Below, one piece after another: positions 49,991 to 58,040 of a DNA stretch of 64,000 bases. This stretch comes from Marinobacterium nitratireducens. Lineage in GTDB: Bacteria; Pseudomonadota; Gammaproteobacteria; Pseudomonadales; Balneatricaceae. The stretch spans positions 372,001 to 436,000 of the forward strand of contig NZ_BMLT01000005.1 in the NCBI RefSeq assembly GCF_014645375.1, written 5' to 3'. Under the pieces are notes generated by a model that was not told the origin of the DNA, made no database searches, and was given only the letters and a program-made list of their open reading frames with translations. The number at the start of each line of letters is the position of its first letter. The stretch's first letter is position 1. The position numbers and the translations under genes were made by a program.

Positions 49991-50002
49991 TGCGTTCTGT
50001 AC

Positions 50003-50044
50003 GCAACAAAAAAGGCCACTCGTTAGAGTAGCCTTTTTTGTTGC
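50003..50044. terminator. Bidirectional terminator between galU and aceF
   Basis: GCAACAAAAAAGGC (50003-50016) and GCCTTTTTTGTTGC (50031-50044) are perfect inverted repeats, with an inner ACTC/GAGT pair. The A6/T6 tracts give a T-tract on either strand, so it can serve both convergent transcripts. Confidence 0.85.
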
Positions 50045-50064
50045 TGTCTATCTGTAGCTTCCGC

Positions 50065-50090
50065 TAAAAACCGGGGTCCCGGGGGACCCC
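50065..50090 (-). terminator. Intrinsic terminator of aceEF
   Basis: On the minus strand GGGGTCC-CCCG-GGACCCC is followed by GGTTTTT. A further TTTGGAAA/TTTCCAAA hairpin at 50103-50122 lies between it and the aceF stop. Confidence 0.75.
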
Positions 50091-50125
50091 AAGCCAAGGG
50101 ATTTTGGAAAGGTTTTTCCAAAGTG

Positions 50126-52102
50126 CTACAGCGCCAGGCGACGGATATCGCTCAGCAGACTGTTCAGGTAGGTCAGGAAGCGACCTGCGTCACCGCCGTT
50201 GATCGCCCGGTGGTCGTAGGACAGGCACAGCGGCAGCATCATGCGCGGCTCGAACTCCTTGCCATTCCAGCGCGGTTCGATGTCCGCCTTCGATACGCCG
50301 AGGATGCCCACTTCCGGTGTCGGTACGATCGGCGTGAAGCCGGTGCCGCCGATGCCGCCCAGACTCGAGATGGTGAAGCAGGAGCCCTGCATCTCGTTCG
50401 GCTTCAGCTTGCGGTCCTTGGCCTTGCCGGCCAGTTCCACGGCTTCACGCGACAGCTCGTAGATCGACTTCTTGTCGGCATCCTTGATCACCGGCACCAT
50501 CAGGCCATTCGGCGTATCCACCGCCAGACCGATGTTGATGTACTTCTTGTACACGATGTGCTCGCCATCGGCGTGCAGTGAAGCGTTGAACTTCGGGTTC
50601 TCCTGCAGCGCCTTGGCGACGGCCTTGATCATGAACGGCAGCGGGGTCAGCTTGACGCCTTCCTTCAACGCCGCATCCTTCATTTCCTTGCGGAAGGCTT
50701 CGAGCTCGGTAATGTCGGCCTTGTCGAACTGGGTCACGTGCGGCACGTTGAGCCAGCAGCGGGTCATGTTCGCGGCGGTGACCTTGGCCACCTTGCTCAT
50801 CTTCTGCATCTCGATTTCGCCGAACTGGCTGAAATCGATCTCGGGCACCGCAGGAATGCCGCTGCCACTGGTCACGGTTGCGGCGGACGACGGCTGCTGG
50901 GAAATGCGCTTGAGCGTCTCGCGGACGAACTTCTGCACATCTTCCTTCAGGATACGTCCCTTGCGGCCGGTACCGCTGACCTTTTCAAGCTCGACGCCGA
51001 ACTCGCGCGCGATGGCACGTACCGCGGGGCCTGCGTGAACCTTGCGATTCTTCTGCTCGAGCGCCACCAGGTCTGCGGTAACCGCTTCGCCGGCTTCGGC
51101 CCGCGCCGGAGCGCTTGCCGCCGGGGCTTTTGCCGGTGCCTGAGCGGCCGGAGCAGGTGCCGGAGCGGCGGCCTGAGCGGCCGGAGCCGGCGCCGCGCCC
51201 GCGACTTCCAGAATCAGGATCAGGTCACCTTCGTTGCAGGTGCCGCCTTCACTGATTTTGACTTCCTTGACGGTGCCGCCCTTGGGCGCCGGCACTTCCA
51301 TGGAAGCCTTGTCGGTCTCCAGCGCGATCAGGCTGTCGCCCTCTTCGATCACATCGCCGGCCTTGACCATGACCTCGATGACATCGACGTCGCTGGCGCC
51401 GCTCAGATCCGGAACCTTGACCTCTTCGGTGCCGCCGGACTGAGCCGGTGCCGGTGCTGCAGCGGCAGGCGCCGGTGCTTCTGCAGCCGGAGCCGAGGCC
51501 TTGGGCGCTTCGGCTGCCGCGGTGCTGCCCGCGACTTCCAGCAGCAGAATCAGGTCACCTTCGTTGCAGGTGCCGCCTTCGCTGATTTTGACTTCCTTGA
51601 CGGTGCCGGCCGCCGGAGCAGGCACTTCCATCGAGGCCTTGTCGGTCTCCAGCGCGATCAGGCTGTCGCCCTCGCTGATGACATCGCCAGCCTTGACCAG
51701 CACTTCGATAACGTCAACGTCGCTGGCGCCGCTGAGATCCGGAACGCGTACTTCCTCGACAGCGCCGGCGGCCGCCGGTGCCGCCGCGGGAGCCTGCGGC
51801 GCCTCGGCAGCGGGCGCTTCGGCTGCAGGAGCCGGCTCGGCCGGCGCCTCGGCCGACGCGGCGGCTTCGGTTTCGAGTACCAGGATCTGGTCGCCTTCGT
51901 TGCAGGTAGCGCCTTCCTGGATGATGACTTCCTTGACGGTACCGCCCTCGGTGGCCGGCACTTCCATCGAAGCCTTGTCGGTTTCCAGCGCGATCAGGCT
52001 GTCGCCTTCGGCGATGACGTCGCCTGCTTTGACCAGCACCTCGATGACATCCACATCGGAAGCGCCGCTCAGGTCGGGAACTGTAATGGTGATTGTGCTC
52101 AC
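50126..52102 (-). CDS. aceF: Pyruvate dehydrogenase E2 (dihydrolipoyl acetyltransferase), three lipoyl domains
   Basis: 658 residues. Three N-terminal lipoyl domains, each with the ETDKASMEVPA site (lipoyl-Lys43, Lys155 and Lys265), joined by Ala/Pro-rich flexible linkers. Next a peripheral-subunit-binding domain (VHAGPAVRAIAREFGVELEKVSGTGRKGRILKEDVQKFV, about 353-392), then the catalytic domain with DHRAINGGDAGRF near the end. The N in HRAIN replaces the D of E. coli, as I recall for Azotobacter-type E2. Forms the core of the PDH complex with AceE. No lpd gene follows here. Confidence 0.97.
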   Translation of the reverse strand: MSTITITVPDLSGASDVDVIEVLVKAGDVIAEGDSLIALETDKASMEVPATEGGTVKEVIIQEGATCNEGDQILVLETEAAASAEAPAEPAPAAEAPAAEAPQAPAAAPAAAGAVEEVRVPDLSGASDVDVIEVLVKAGDVISEGDSLIALETDKASMEVPAPAAGTVKEVKISEGGTCNEGDLILLLEVAGSTAAAEAPKASAPAAEAPAPAAAAPAPAQSGGTEEVKVPDLSGASDVDVIEVMVKAGDVIEEGDSLIALETDKASMEVPAPKGGTVKEVKISEGGTCNEGDLILILEVAGAAPAPAAQAAAPAPAPAAQAPAKAPAASAPARAEAGEAVTADLVALEQKNRKVHAGPAVRAIAREFGVELEKVSGTGRKGRILKEDVQKFVRETLKRISQQPSSAATVTSGSGIPAVPEIDFSQFGEIEMQKMSKVAKVTAANMTRCWLNVPHVTQFDKADITELEAFRKEMKDAALKEGVKLTPLPFMIKAVAKALQENPKFNASLHADGEHIVYKKYINIGLAVDTPNGLMVPVIKDADKKSIYELSREAVELAGKAKDRKLKPNEMQGSCFTISSLGGIGGTGFTPIVPTPEVGILGVSKADIEPRWNGKEFEPRMMLPLCLSYDHRAINGGDAGRFLTYLNSLLSDIRRLAL

Positions 52103-52178
52103 GATAATGTCCTCAAAATCTTTTCAACCGTTCGAAGTTCTGAAAGCCCGCCGGCCGTCGCCGGCGGGTACCTGCGGG

Positions 52179-54854
52179 TCAGACGGTCCAGGGGGCCGGC
52201 TTTTCCGGGTTCAGGTTGAACTTCTGCATCGCCTTGGCGACATCGGAGACCGGCACCTTGCCCTCTTCCTGCAGCGCTTTCAGCGCCGCCAGTACGACGT
52301 AGTGACGGTTGACTTCGAAGAACTCGCGCAGCTTGGTGCGGGTGTCGGAACGGCCGAAGCCGTCGGTGCCCAGCACCTTGTAGCGCGCCGGGATGAACTC
52401 GCGCAGCTGATCGGCATACATGCGCATGTAGTCGGTCGATGCGATGACCGGCCCCTTGCGACCCTGCAGGCACTCGGTGACGTAGGCCACTTTCGGCTCG
52501 GCTTCCGGGTGCATCAGGTTCCAGCGATCGGCCGCCTGAGCGTCACGGCGCAGCTCGTTGATGGAGGTGGTGCTCCAGACATCGGACTCGATGCCGTACT
52601 CGTCGCGCAGGATGTCCGCAGCCGCCTCGACCTCGCGCAGGATGGAACCGCAACCCATCAGCTGAACCTTGAGTTCCGCATCCTTGCCTTCCTTGAGCAG
52701 GTACATGCCCTTGACGATGCCTTCTTCGGCGCCGACCGGCATTTCCGGATGGGTGTAGTTCTCGTTCAGCGTGGTGACGTAGTAGAACTTGTTCTCCTGA
52801 TCCTGGTACATGCGCTTGAGGCCGTCCTGGATGATGACCGCAACCTCGTAGCTGTAGGTCGGATCGTAGCTGACGCAGTTCGGGATCATCTGCGCCATCA
52901 GGTGGCTGTGACCGTCCTGGTGCTGCAGGCCTTCGCCGTTCAGGGTGGTACGACCGGAGGTCGCGCCGATCAGGAAACCGCGGGCCTGGCTGTCGCCGGC
53001 GGCCCAGGTCAGGTCCATCACACGCTGGAAACCGAACATCGAGTAGAAGATGTAGAACGGCACCATCGGGCAGTTGTTGTTGCTGTACGAGGTCGCACAG
53101 GCCAGCCAGGCCGAGAAAGCACCGGACTCGTTGATGCCCTCTTCAAGGATCTGGCCGGTCTTGGACTCCTTGTAGAACATGATCTGATCGGAGTCGTGCG
53201 GCACGTAACGCTGACCTTCGGAACTGTAAATGCCGAGCTGTCGGAACATGCCTTCCATACCGAAGGTACGGGCCTCGTCCGGCACGATCGGCACGATGCG
53301 CTCGCCGATCTGCTTGTCCTTGACCAGCACGTTGAGCACACGGTTCAGCGCCATCTGGGTCGAGAGCTCACGCTCGCCGCTGGACTTGAGCTGACCGGAG
53401 AAAGCATCCAGCGCCGGGGTTTCCAGCTTCTCGAACTCGGAACGACGGGTCGGATAGAAACCGCCGAGGCTCTTGCGGCGCTCGAACATGTACTTCATTT
53501 CCGGCGACTCGGGCGACGGACGGTAGTACGGCACGTCCTTGAGCTGATCGTCGCTAAGCGGAATGTTGAAGTTGTCGCGGAACGCCTTGAGATCCTCCAG
53601 CGCAACTTTCTTGATCGAGTGGGTATCGTTCTTCGCCTGACCGGAAGTACCGGTACCGTAACCCTTGACGGTCTGCGCCAGGATGACGGTCGGCTGGCCC
53701 TTGTGGTGGTAGGCCTCGTGATAGGCCGCGTAAACCTTGTAGGGGTCGTGGCCGCCGCGGTTCAGCTTCATGATGTCGTCGTCGGACAGGTCGGCAACCA
53801 TCTCCGCCAGCTCCGGGTACTTGCCGAAGAAGTGCTCGCGGGTATAGGCGCCGCCGTTGGCCTTGTAGTTCTGCAGCTCGCCGTCGACGACCTCGTCCAT
53901 GCGCTTCTGCAGCAGACCCTTGTCGTCCTTCTCGAACAGCGGATCCCAGTGACGACCCCAGAGGCACTTGATCACGTTCCAGCCGGCACCACGGAAAATG
54001 CCTTCCAGTTCCTGGACGATCTTGCCGTTGCCGCGCACCGGTCCGTCCAGACGCTGCAGGTTGCAGTTGATGACGAAGATCAGGTTTTCCAGCTGCTCGC
54101 GGCCGGCCAGGGAAATGGCGCCCAGGGTTTCCGGTTCGTCGCACTCGCCGTCGCCGAGGAAAGCCCAGACCTTGCGGTCGCCGCGGTTGATCAGGCTGCG
54201 CGCGGACAGGTAACGCATCACGTGCGCCTGGTAGATCGCCTGGATCGGACCCAGACCCATGGAAACGGTCGGGAACTGCCAGAAGTCCGGCATCAGCCAG
54301 GGGTGCGGGTAGGAGGACAGACCGTTGCCATCCACCTCGCGGCGGAAGTTGTCCAGCTGCTCCTCGGTCAGACGCCCCTCGAGGTAAGCACGGGCGTAGA
54401 TGCCCGGCGCGATATGCCCCTGGAAGAACACCATGTCGGAGTCCTGCTCGCCTTCGTTACCCCGGAAGAAGTAGTTGAAGCCGATATCGTACAGCGTCGC
54501 CGACGAAGAAAAACTCGAGATGTGGCCGCCCAGACCTTCCTTGTTGTCGTTGGCGCGCATGACCATGGCCATGGCGTTCCAGCGGATAAAGGATCGGATG
54601 CGGCGTTCGACGAACAGGTCGCCCGGCATACGGGCTTCGTCTTTCGGCTTGATAGTGTTGCGGTAGGGGGTGGTCATGGCACCGGCGCCGCCGACGCCGA
54701 TATCGGTCGCTTTCTGACCCAGCTGTTTCAATATGTAGCGCGCGCGCTCGTCACCGTCGTTCTTGGCGACCGACTCCAGCGCGTCCAGCCATTCCTGGGT
54801 TTCAATCGGATCTATGTCTTCTACGAAATCTAGCACTTTGCCTTCTCCACTCAT
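52179..54854 (-). CDS. aceE: Pyruvate dehydrogenase E1 component
   Basis: 891 residues from the ATG at 54854 (MSGEGKVLDFVEDIDPIETQEWLDALESV). Homodimeric, thiamine-diphosphate-dependent E1 that decarboxylates pyruvate and acetylates the lipoyl arms of AceF. ThDP motif GDGECDEPETLGAISLAGREQLENLIFVINCNLQRLDGPVRGN. Other marks: HISSFSSSATLYDIGFNYFFRG and the C-terminal GTDGFGRSDTRTKLREFFEVNRHYVV. Upstream lie a promoter and a GntR-type palindrome distinct from the PdhR boxes. Confidence 0.98.
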   Translation of the reverse strand: MSGEGKVLDFVEDIDPIETQEWLDALESVAKNDGDERARYILKQLGQKATDIGVGGAGAMTTPYRNTIKPKDEARMPGDLFVERRIRSFIRWNAMAMVMRANDNKEGLGGHISSFSSSATLYDIGFNYFFRGNEGEQDSDMVFFQGHIAPGIYARAYLEGRLTEEQLDNFRREVDGNGLSSYPHPWLMPDFWQFPTVSMGLGPIQAIYQAHVMRYLSARSLINRGDRKVWAFLGDGECDEPETLGAISLAGREQLENLIFVINCNLQRLDGPVRGNGKIVQELEGIFRGAGWNVIKCLWGRHWDPLFEKDDKGLLQKRMDEVVDGELQNYKANGGAYTREHFFGKYPELAEMVADLSDDDIMKLNRGGHDPYKVYAAYHEAYHHKGQPTVILAQTVKGYGTGTSGQAKNDTHSIKKVALEDLKAFRDNFNIPLSDDQLKDVPYYRPSPESPEMKYMFERRKSLGGFYPTRRSEFEKLETPALDAFSGQLKSSGERELSTQMALNRVLNVLVKDKQIGERIVPIVPDEARTFGMEGMFRQLGIYSSEGQRYVPHDSDQIMFYKESKTGQILEEGINESGAFSAWLACATSYSNNNCPMVPFYIFYSMFGFQRVMDLTWAAGDSQARGFLIGATSGRTTLNGEGLQHQDGHSHLMAQMIPNCVSYDPTYSYEVAVIIQDGLKRMYQDQENKFYYVTTLNENYTHPEMPVGAEEGIVKGMYLLKEGKDAELKVQLMGCGSILREVEAAADILRDEYGIESDVWSTTSINELRRDAQAADRWNLMHPEAEPKVAYVTECLQGRKGPVIASTDYMRMYADQLREFIPARYKVLGTDGFGRSDTRTKLREFFEVNRHYVVLAALKALQEEGKVPVSDVAKAMQKFNLNPEKPAPWTV

Positions 54855-54949
54855 TATTGTTCGAGCAGTCAATCCCACTTTAAGCGCCAAGGCGTTCGGC
54901 CTGTTGTGCAGGCTCCGCCCCGCCGACCATCGTTTCGTTCTTATTATCT

Positions 54950-54964
54950 TGTAGTAATACTACA
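54950..54964. promoter_or_regulatory. GntR/FadR-type palindrome at the aceE promoter
   Basis: TGTAGTAATACTACA is a perfect inverted repeat fitting the FadR-subfamily pattern TNGTNNNACNA. It starts roughly 15 bp downstream of the aceE -10 box, where a bound repressor would block transcription. A degenerate copy, TGTAGTAAAAATACA, is at about 55034-55048. It is not the AATTGGT box found at pdhR. Confidence 0.6.
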
Positions 54965-54978
54965 TAATGGTGTCGACG

Positions 54979-55007
54979 ATTATGCACAGATCAACAAAAG
55001 ATCGCAA
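54979..55007 (-). promoter_or_regulatory. aceE promoter
   Basis: On the minus strand TTGCGA (55002-55007) and CATAAT (54979-54984) with exactly 17 bp between. Each hexamer matches consensus at four or five positions. It is about 125 bp upstream of the aceE ATG. Confidence 0.65.
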
Positions 55008-55120
55008 CAACCACCGCTTTCACGGCCTTTCTTGTAGTAAAAATACATTTCGTGACATAGCCACTACAAAACCGTCGCAAAACGGCATGCCCTTCAGACC
55101 CTGCACTGCCCTGACCGCGC

Positions 55121-55882
55121 CTACTGACTGATATTGGCCCGCCGCAGGGACCTCTCCAGCCGCGTATGCTCGCGCTCGCCCTCGAGCAGCGCCTCTTCGA
55201 CATAGGACAGATGATGATGCGCGGCCTTGCGTGCGTTGTCCGGCTCTCCGGCAAGGATAGCATCCATCAGCTCCCTGTGCTGATCATGGATCTTCTCGCG
55301 GTAGCCCGCCCGGGGATAGATATTGAGCAGGTTGTCGGTGATGTGCTGGCGCAGAAGGGTGAAAAGCGCCCGCATCATGTGCAGCAGCACCATATTGTGG
55401 GTGGCGGCGGCGATGGCCAGGTGAAAGTCGAGGTCGGCGTCGACCTCCTTTTCGAACGCCTTGGCAACATGAAAGCGCTGCAGGTCCTCATAACGCGCCT
55501 TGATCTCCTCGCGATCCGCAGCCGTGCTCCGCAGCGCCGCATAATAGGCCGACACCCCCTCCAGGGCATGACGGAACTCGAGCAAATCGTACTGGGCTTC
55601 CGGGTGGGTCTTGAACAGCTCGAGCAGCGGATCCGAAAAGGACCCGCCCAGGTCCTCGGAGACATAGGTTCCGCCACCCTGACGGCTGACCAGCAACCCC
55701 TTGGCGGTCAGTTTCTGCAGCGCTTCGCGCAGCGATGGCCGGGATACCTCGAACTGTACGGCCAGCTGTCGCTCCGGCGGCAGCTTTTGTCCCGGCTTGA
55801 AAGTTCCCTCCAGAATCATCTCTTCCAGCTGCTGCACGATGACATCGGAAATCCGGGGCTGCTTGACCCTTTGATAGGCCAT
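55121..55882 (-). CDS. pdhR: Pyruvate-responsive regulator PdhR (GntR/FadR family)
   Basis: 253 residues from the ATG at 55882 (MAYQRVKQPRISDVIVQQLEEMILEGTFKPGQKLPPERQLA), with GGGAGGA upstream. N-terminal winged helix (about 8-75) including SRPSLREALQKLTAKGLLVSRQGGGTYV, and a C-terminal FCD-type ligand domain (HPEAQYDLLEFRHALEGVSAYYAALRST). Closely follows E. coli PdhR to the end (RSLRRANISQ). PdhR is released from DNA by pyruvate. It is encoded directly upstream of aceEF, and its own promoter carries a perfect box. Confidence 0.95.
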   Translation of the reverse strand: MAYQRVKQPRISDVIVQQLEEMILEGTFKPGQKLPPERQLAVQFEVSRPSLREALQKLTAKGLLVSRQGGGTYVSEDLGGSFSDPLLELFKTHPEAQYDLLEFRHALEGVSAYYAALRSTAADREEIKARYEDLQRFHVAKAFEKEVDADLDFHLAIAAATHNMVLLHMMRALFTLLRQHITDNLLNIYPRAGYREKIHDQHRELMDAILAGEPDNARKAAHHHLSYVEEALLEGEREHTRLERSLRRANISQ

Positions 55883-55983
55883 TGGATGGGTTCCTCCCTC
55901 GACGCTGATGGCGGCGGAAGCGGCAAGGCCACCTTTCCGGCCGATGACATGAGTGAATAGCCGACAGCCGACTGATGCACAAC

Positions 55984-56000
55984 AATTGGTAAAACCAATT
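55984..56000. promoter_or_regulatory. PdhR box overlapping the pdhR promoter
   Basis: AATTGGTAAAACCAATT, a perfect 7-3-7 palindrome identical to the established PdhR consensus ATTGGTNNNACCAAT. It overlaps the pdhR -10 element, which predicts autorepression. Confidence 0.9.
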
Positions 56001-56027
56001 ATCACTCCTGAGCCTGCCGTTGTTCAA
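55998..56027 (-). promoter_or_regulatory. pdhR promoter
   Basis: On the minus strand TTGAAC (56022-56027), an 18-bp spacer, and GATAAT (55998-56003). The last bases of the -10 are part of the PdhR box. Confidence 0.65.
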
Positions 56028-56067
56028 CCACCTTTCCCGAACCCGGGAATTACCCACAAGGAAGGGA

Positions 56068-56097
56068 TTGACAAGCAGCGATCAAAAAAAATACAGT
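56068..56097 (+). promoter_or_regulatory. dctP (TRAP operon) promoter
   Basis: A perfect TTGACA (56068-56073), an 18-bp spacer, and TACAGT (56092-56097). A PdhR box begins about 20 bp downstream of the -10. Confidence 0.7.
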
Positions 56098-56116
56098 ACA
56101 ACGCAAGCCGATGGTA

Positions 56117-56133
56117 AATTGGTATTACCAATT
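56117..56133. promoter_or_regulatory. PdhR box downstream of the dctP promoter
   Basis: AATTGGTATTACCAATT, a second perfect 7-3-7 PdhR palindrome, at about +13 to +29 relative to the predicted dctP start. It places the TRAP transporter under PdhR repression. Confidence 0.9.
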
Positions 56134-56217
56134 TAGGCGTAAAAACTTCGGGCCGACCACGCCGGACGGCCTCCCGGCGAAGCAACAACAACAATGAACT
56201 GCTATCGAGGATGCCTC

Positions 56218-57291
56218 ATGAGAACTTTTGCCAAGTCCATGCTTTCCGCCGCCGTACTGGGCACAACACTCGCCGCTGCCGCCACATCCAGCCTCGCCGC
56301 AGACAGGGTACTGCTGAAAACCCCGGTCGCCTTCGGCACCAACCTGCCGGCGCTAGGCACTACCATCACCTGGGTTGCCGACCGCCTCGACAAGGTCAGC
56401 GACGGCTCCATACGGATGAAAATCTACGAGCCCGGAAAACTGGTCAGTCCACCGGAGATCCTCGATGCCGTCTCGTCCGGCAAGGTCAACTCCGGCTACG
56501 CCACCGCCGGCTACTGGCAGGGCAAGATTCCGGCCGCGGCGTTGTTCTCCGCCGTGCCCTTCGGCCCGGAGGCCGGCGAGTACATGGCCTGGCTGTACTA
56601 CGGCAACGGCATGAACCTCTACCAGGAGATGTACGACAGCGCCGGCTACAACGTGAAGGTGCTGCCCTGCGCCATCCTGTCCCCGGAGACCTCCGGCTGG
56701 TTTTCCAAGCCCATCGAGAAGCCGGAAGACCTGCAGGGGCTGAACATGCGCTTTTTCGGCCTCGGCGCCTCGGTGATGGAAAAGCTCGGCGTCGGCACCG
56801 TGCAGCTGCCGGGCGGTGAAATCTTCGGCGCCCTGGAAAAGGGCGCCATCGATGCCACCGAATTCTCCCAGCCGGCGATCGATACCCGCCTGGGTCTCAA
56901 CAAGATCGTCAAGTACAACTACTTCCCGGGCTGGCACCAGCAGGCGACCATCTTCGAGCTGCTGGTCAACAAAGACGCCTGGAACGGCATGAGCGAAGGC
57001 CAGCAGGCCGTGGTCGAGACCACCTGCATGGCCTCGGTGACCAACTCCATCGCCGAGGGCGAGGCGATGCAGTTCCCAGTGATGGCCGATGCCAGGCAAA
57101 ACGGCGTCGAGATCCGCTACTGGAACCAGACCATGCTTGATACCTTCAGCGAAAAATGGCAGGAAGTGGCGGCCGAGAAATCCGCCGAGGACCCCTTCTT
57201 CAAGAAGGTCTGGGATGACCTGAGCCAGTTCCGCCAGGGCTACGACCTGTGGGAAAGCAACGCCTTCCTGCCGCGCAAGCAGGCGAACTAG
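56218..57291 (+). CDS. dctP: TRAP transporter substrate-binding protein DctP (2-oxoacid type)
   Basis: 357 residues from the ATG at 56218. Sec signal peptide, cleavage likely after SSLA (residue 27). The mature protein resembles the TakP-like 2-oxoacid-binding subgroup: SGWFSKPIEKPEDLQGLNMRFFGLGASVMEKLGVGTVQLPGGEIFGALEKGAIDATEFSQPAID with the family arginine in NMR. A periplasmic receptor for the DctQM permease. The PdhR box upstream and the lactate dehydrogenase downstream suggest pyruvate or lactate as substrate; this is inference. Confidence 0.9.
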   Translation: MRTFAKSMLSAAVLGTTLAAAATSSLAADRVLLKTPVAFGTNLPALGTTITWVADRLDKVSDGSIRMKIYEPGKLVSPPEILDAVSSGKVNSGYATAGYWQGKIPAAALFSAVPFGPEAGEYMAWLYYGNGMNLYQEMYDSAGYNVKVLPCAILSPETSGWFSKPIEKPEDLQGLNMRFFGLGASVMEKLGVGTVQLPGGEIFGALEKGAIDATEFSQPAIDTRLGLNKIVKYNYFPGWHQQATIFELLVNKDAWNGMSEGQQAVVETTCMASVTNSIAEGEAMQFPVMADARQNGVEIRYWNQTMLDTFSEKWQEVAAEKSAEDPFFKKVWDDLSQFRQGYDLWESNAFLPRKQAN

Positions 57292-57295
57292 GCGT

Positions 57296-57375
57296 AAGGA
57301 CGTGAGGACGTGAGGACGTGAGGACGTAAAGTTTCATCCTTACGTCTCACGCCTAACGCCTTACGCCTTACGAGC
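57296..57375. repeat. Octamer/heptamer repeats between dctP and dctQ
   Basis: Four AGGACGTG units run from about 57297. After a short break come inverse-sense units of TTACGCC type (CTCACGCCTAACGCCTTACGCC) to about 57371. The arrangement is the inverted-array style seen at other gene ends, but built from a different seed. Confidence 0.8.
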
Positions 57376-57427
57376 CCCCCCAGAATCCTTCACTTTTTCA
57401 GCCAGCTTCTTTGGAAGGTATTACTTC

Positions 57428-57952
57428 GTGCATGACAACAACACACTGCCGGCGGTGCCGCTGGCGGACCGCATCGACAGAGGCATCCGACGCCTGACGC
57501 TCGGCATCGGCTGGTGCTACGTGGCGCTGGTTCTGGTGATCATGCTGCAGGTGGTGCTGCGCAAGGGCTTTTCCCACGGACTGATCGCTCTCGAAGAGCT
57601 GCAGTGGCACCTCTACGCCATCGGCGTGATGTTCGGCCTTAGCCTGGCCCAGACCACCGACTCCCATATCCGCGTGGATCTGTTCCACACCGGCTTCAAG
57701 ACCGCCAACAAGCGCATCATCGAGATCCTCGGTATCCTGCTGCTGCTGCTGCCGTTCATCGCGGTGATCTTTCTGCACAGCCTCGACTTCGTCGCCGATT
57801 CCTGGCGCATCAACGAGAGCTCCTCGGCGCCGTCCGGCCTGCCCTGGCGCTGGCTGATCAAGGGCGCGATCCCGGTCAGCATGGCGCTGCTGGCGCTGGC
57901 CGTGCTGTCGCGGCTTTACCGTGAAATCGTATTGCTGGCGCGGGGAGAATAA
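57428..57952 (+). CDS. dctQ: TRAP transporter small permease DctQ
   Basis: 174 residues with a GTG start (GTG CAT GAC AAC), preceded by GGAAGG 9 nt upstream. Four membrane helices (LGIGWCYVALVLVIMLQVVLRKG; LQWHLYAIGVMFGLSLAQ; IIEILGILLLLLPFIAVIFLHSL; LIKGAIPVSMALLALAVLSRLY) with the DctQ loop ALEELQWHLY and SHIRVDLF. Pairs with DctM in the membrane. Confidence 0.92.
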   Translation: MHDNNTLPAVPLADRIDRGIRRLTLGIGWCYVALVLVIMLQVVLRKGFSHGLIALEELQWHLYAIGVMFGLSLAQTTDSHIRVDLFHTGFKTANKRIIEILGILLLLLPFIAVIFLHSLDFVADSWRINESSSAPSGLPWRWLIKGAIPVSMALLALAVLSRLYREIVLLARGE

Positions 57953-57957
57953 AAACG

Positions 57958-58035
57958 ATGGAAATCAATGAAGTTCTCGTGTCCCGGGAAGGCCGGTTCC
58001 TGTCGCTTGATATAACGGCTTGCCGGGGAGTCTGA
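57958..58035 (+). other. Short frame duplicating the dctM start
   Basis: A 25-codon frame, MEINEVLVSREGRFLSLDITACRGV, begins 6 bp after dctQ and stops 5 bp before dctM. Its first eight residues parallel the DctM start MEANEILV, also at the DNA level. It is probably a partial duplication of the dctM 5' end, which could act as a leader cistron. No independent function is suggested. Confidence 0.4.
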
Positions 58036-58040
58036 TTCTG

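Noticed and set aside
49325-50031. Open frames on both strands with repeated RNPPYRSQCRSIGVGWQ-like segments
   Set aside because: These are translations of the tandem dispersed repeat; the same pseudo-peptides appear wherever the repeat occurs (30170, 47600, 63740, 63910).
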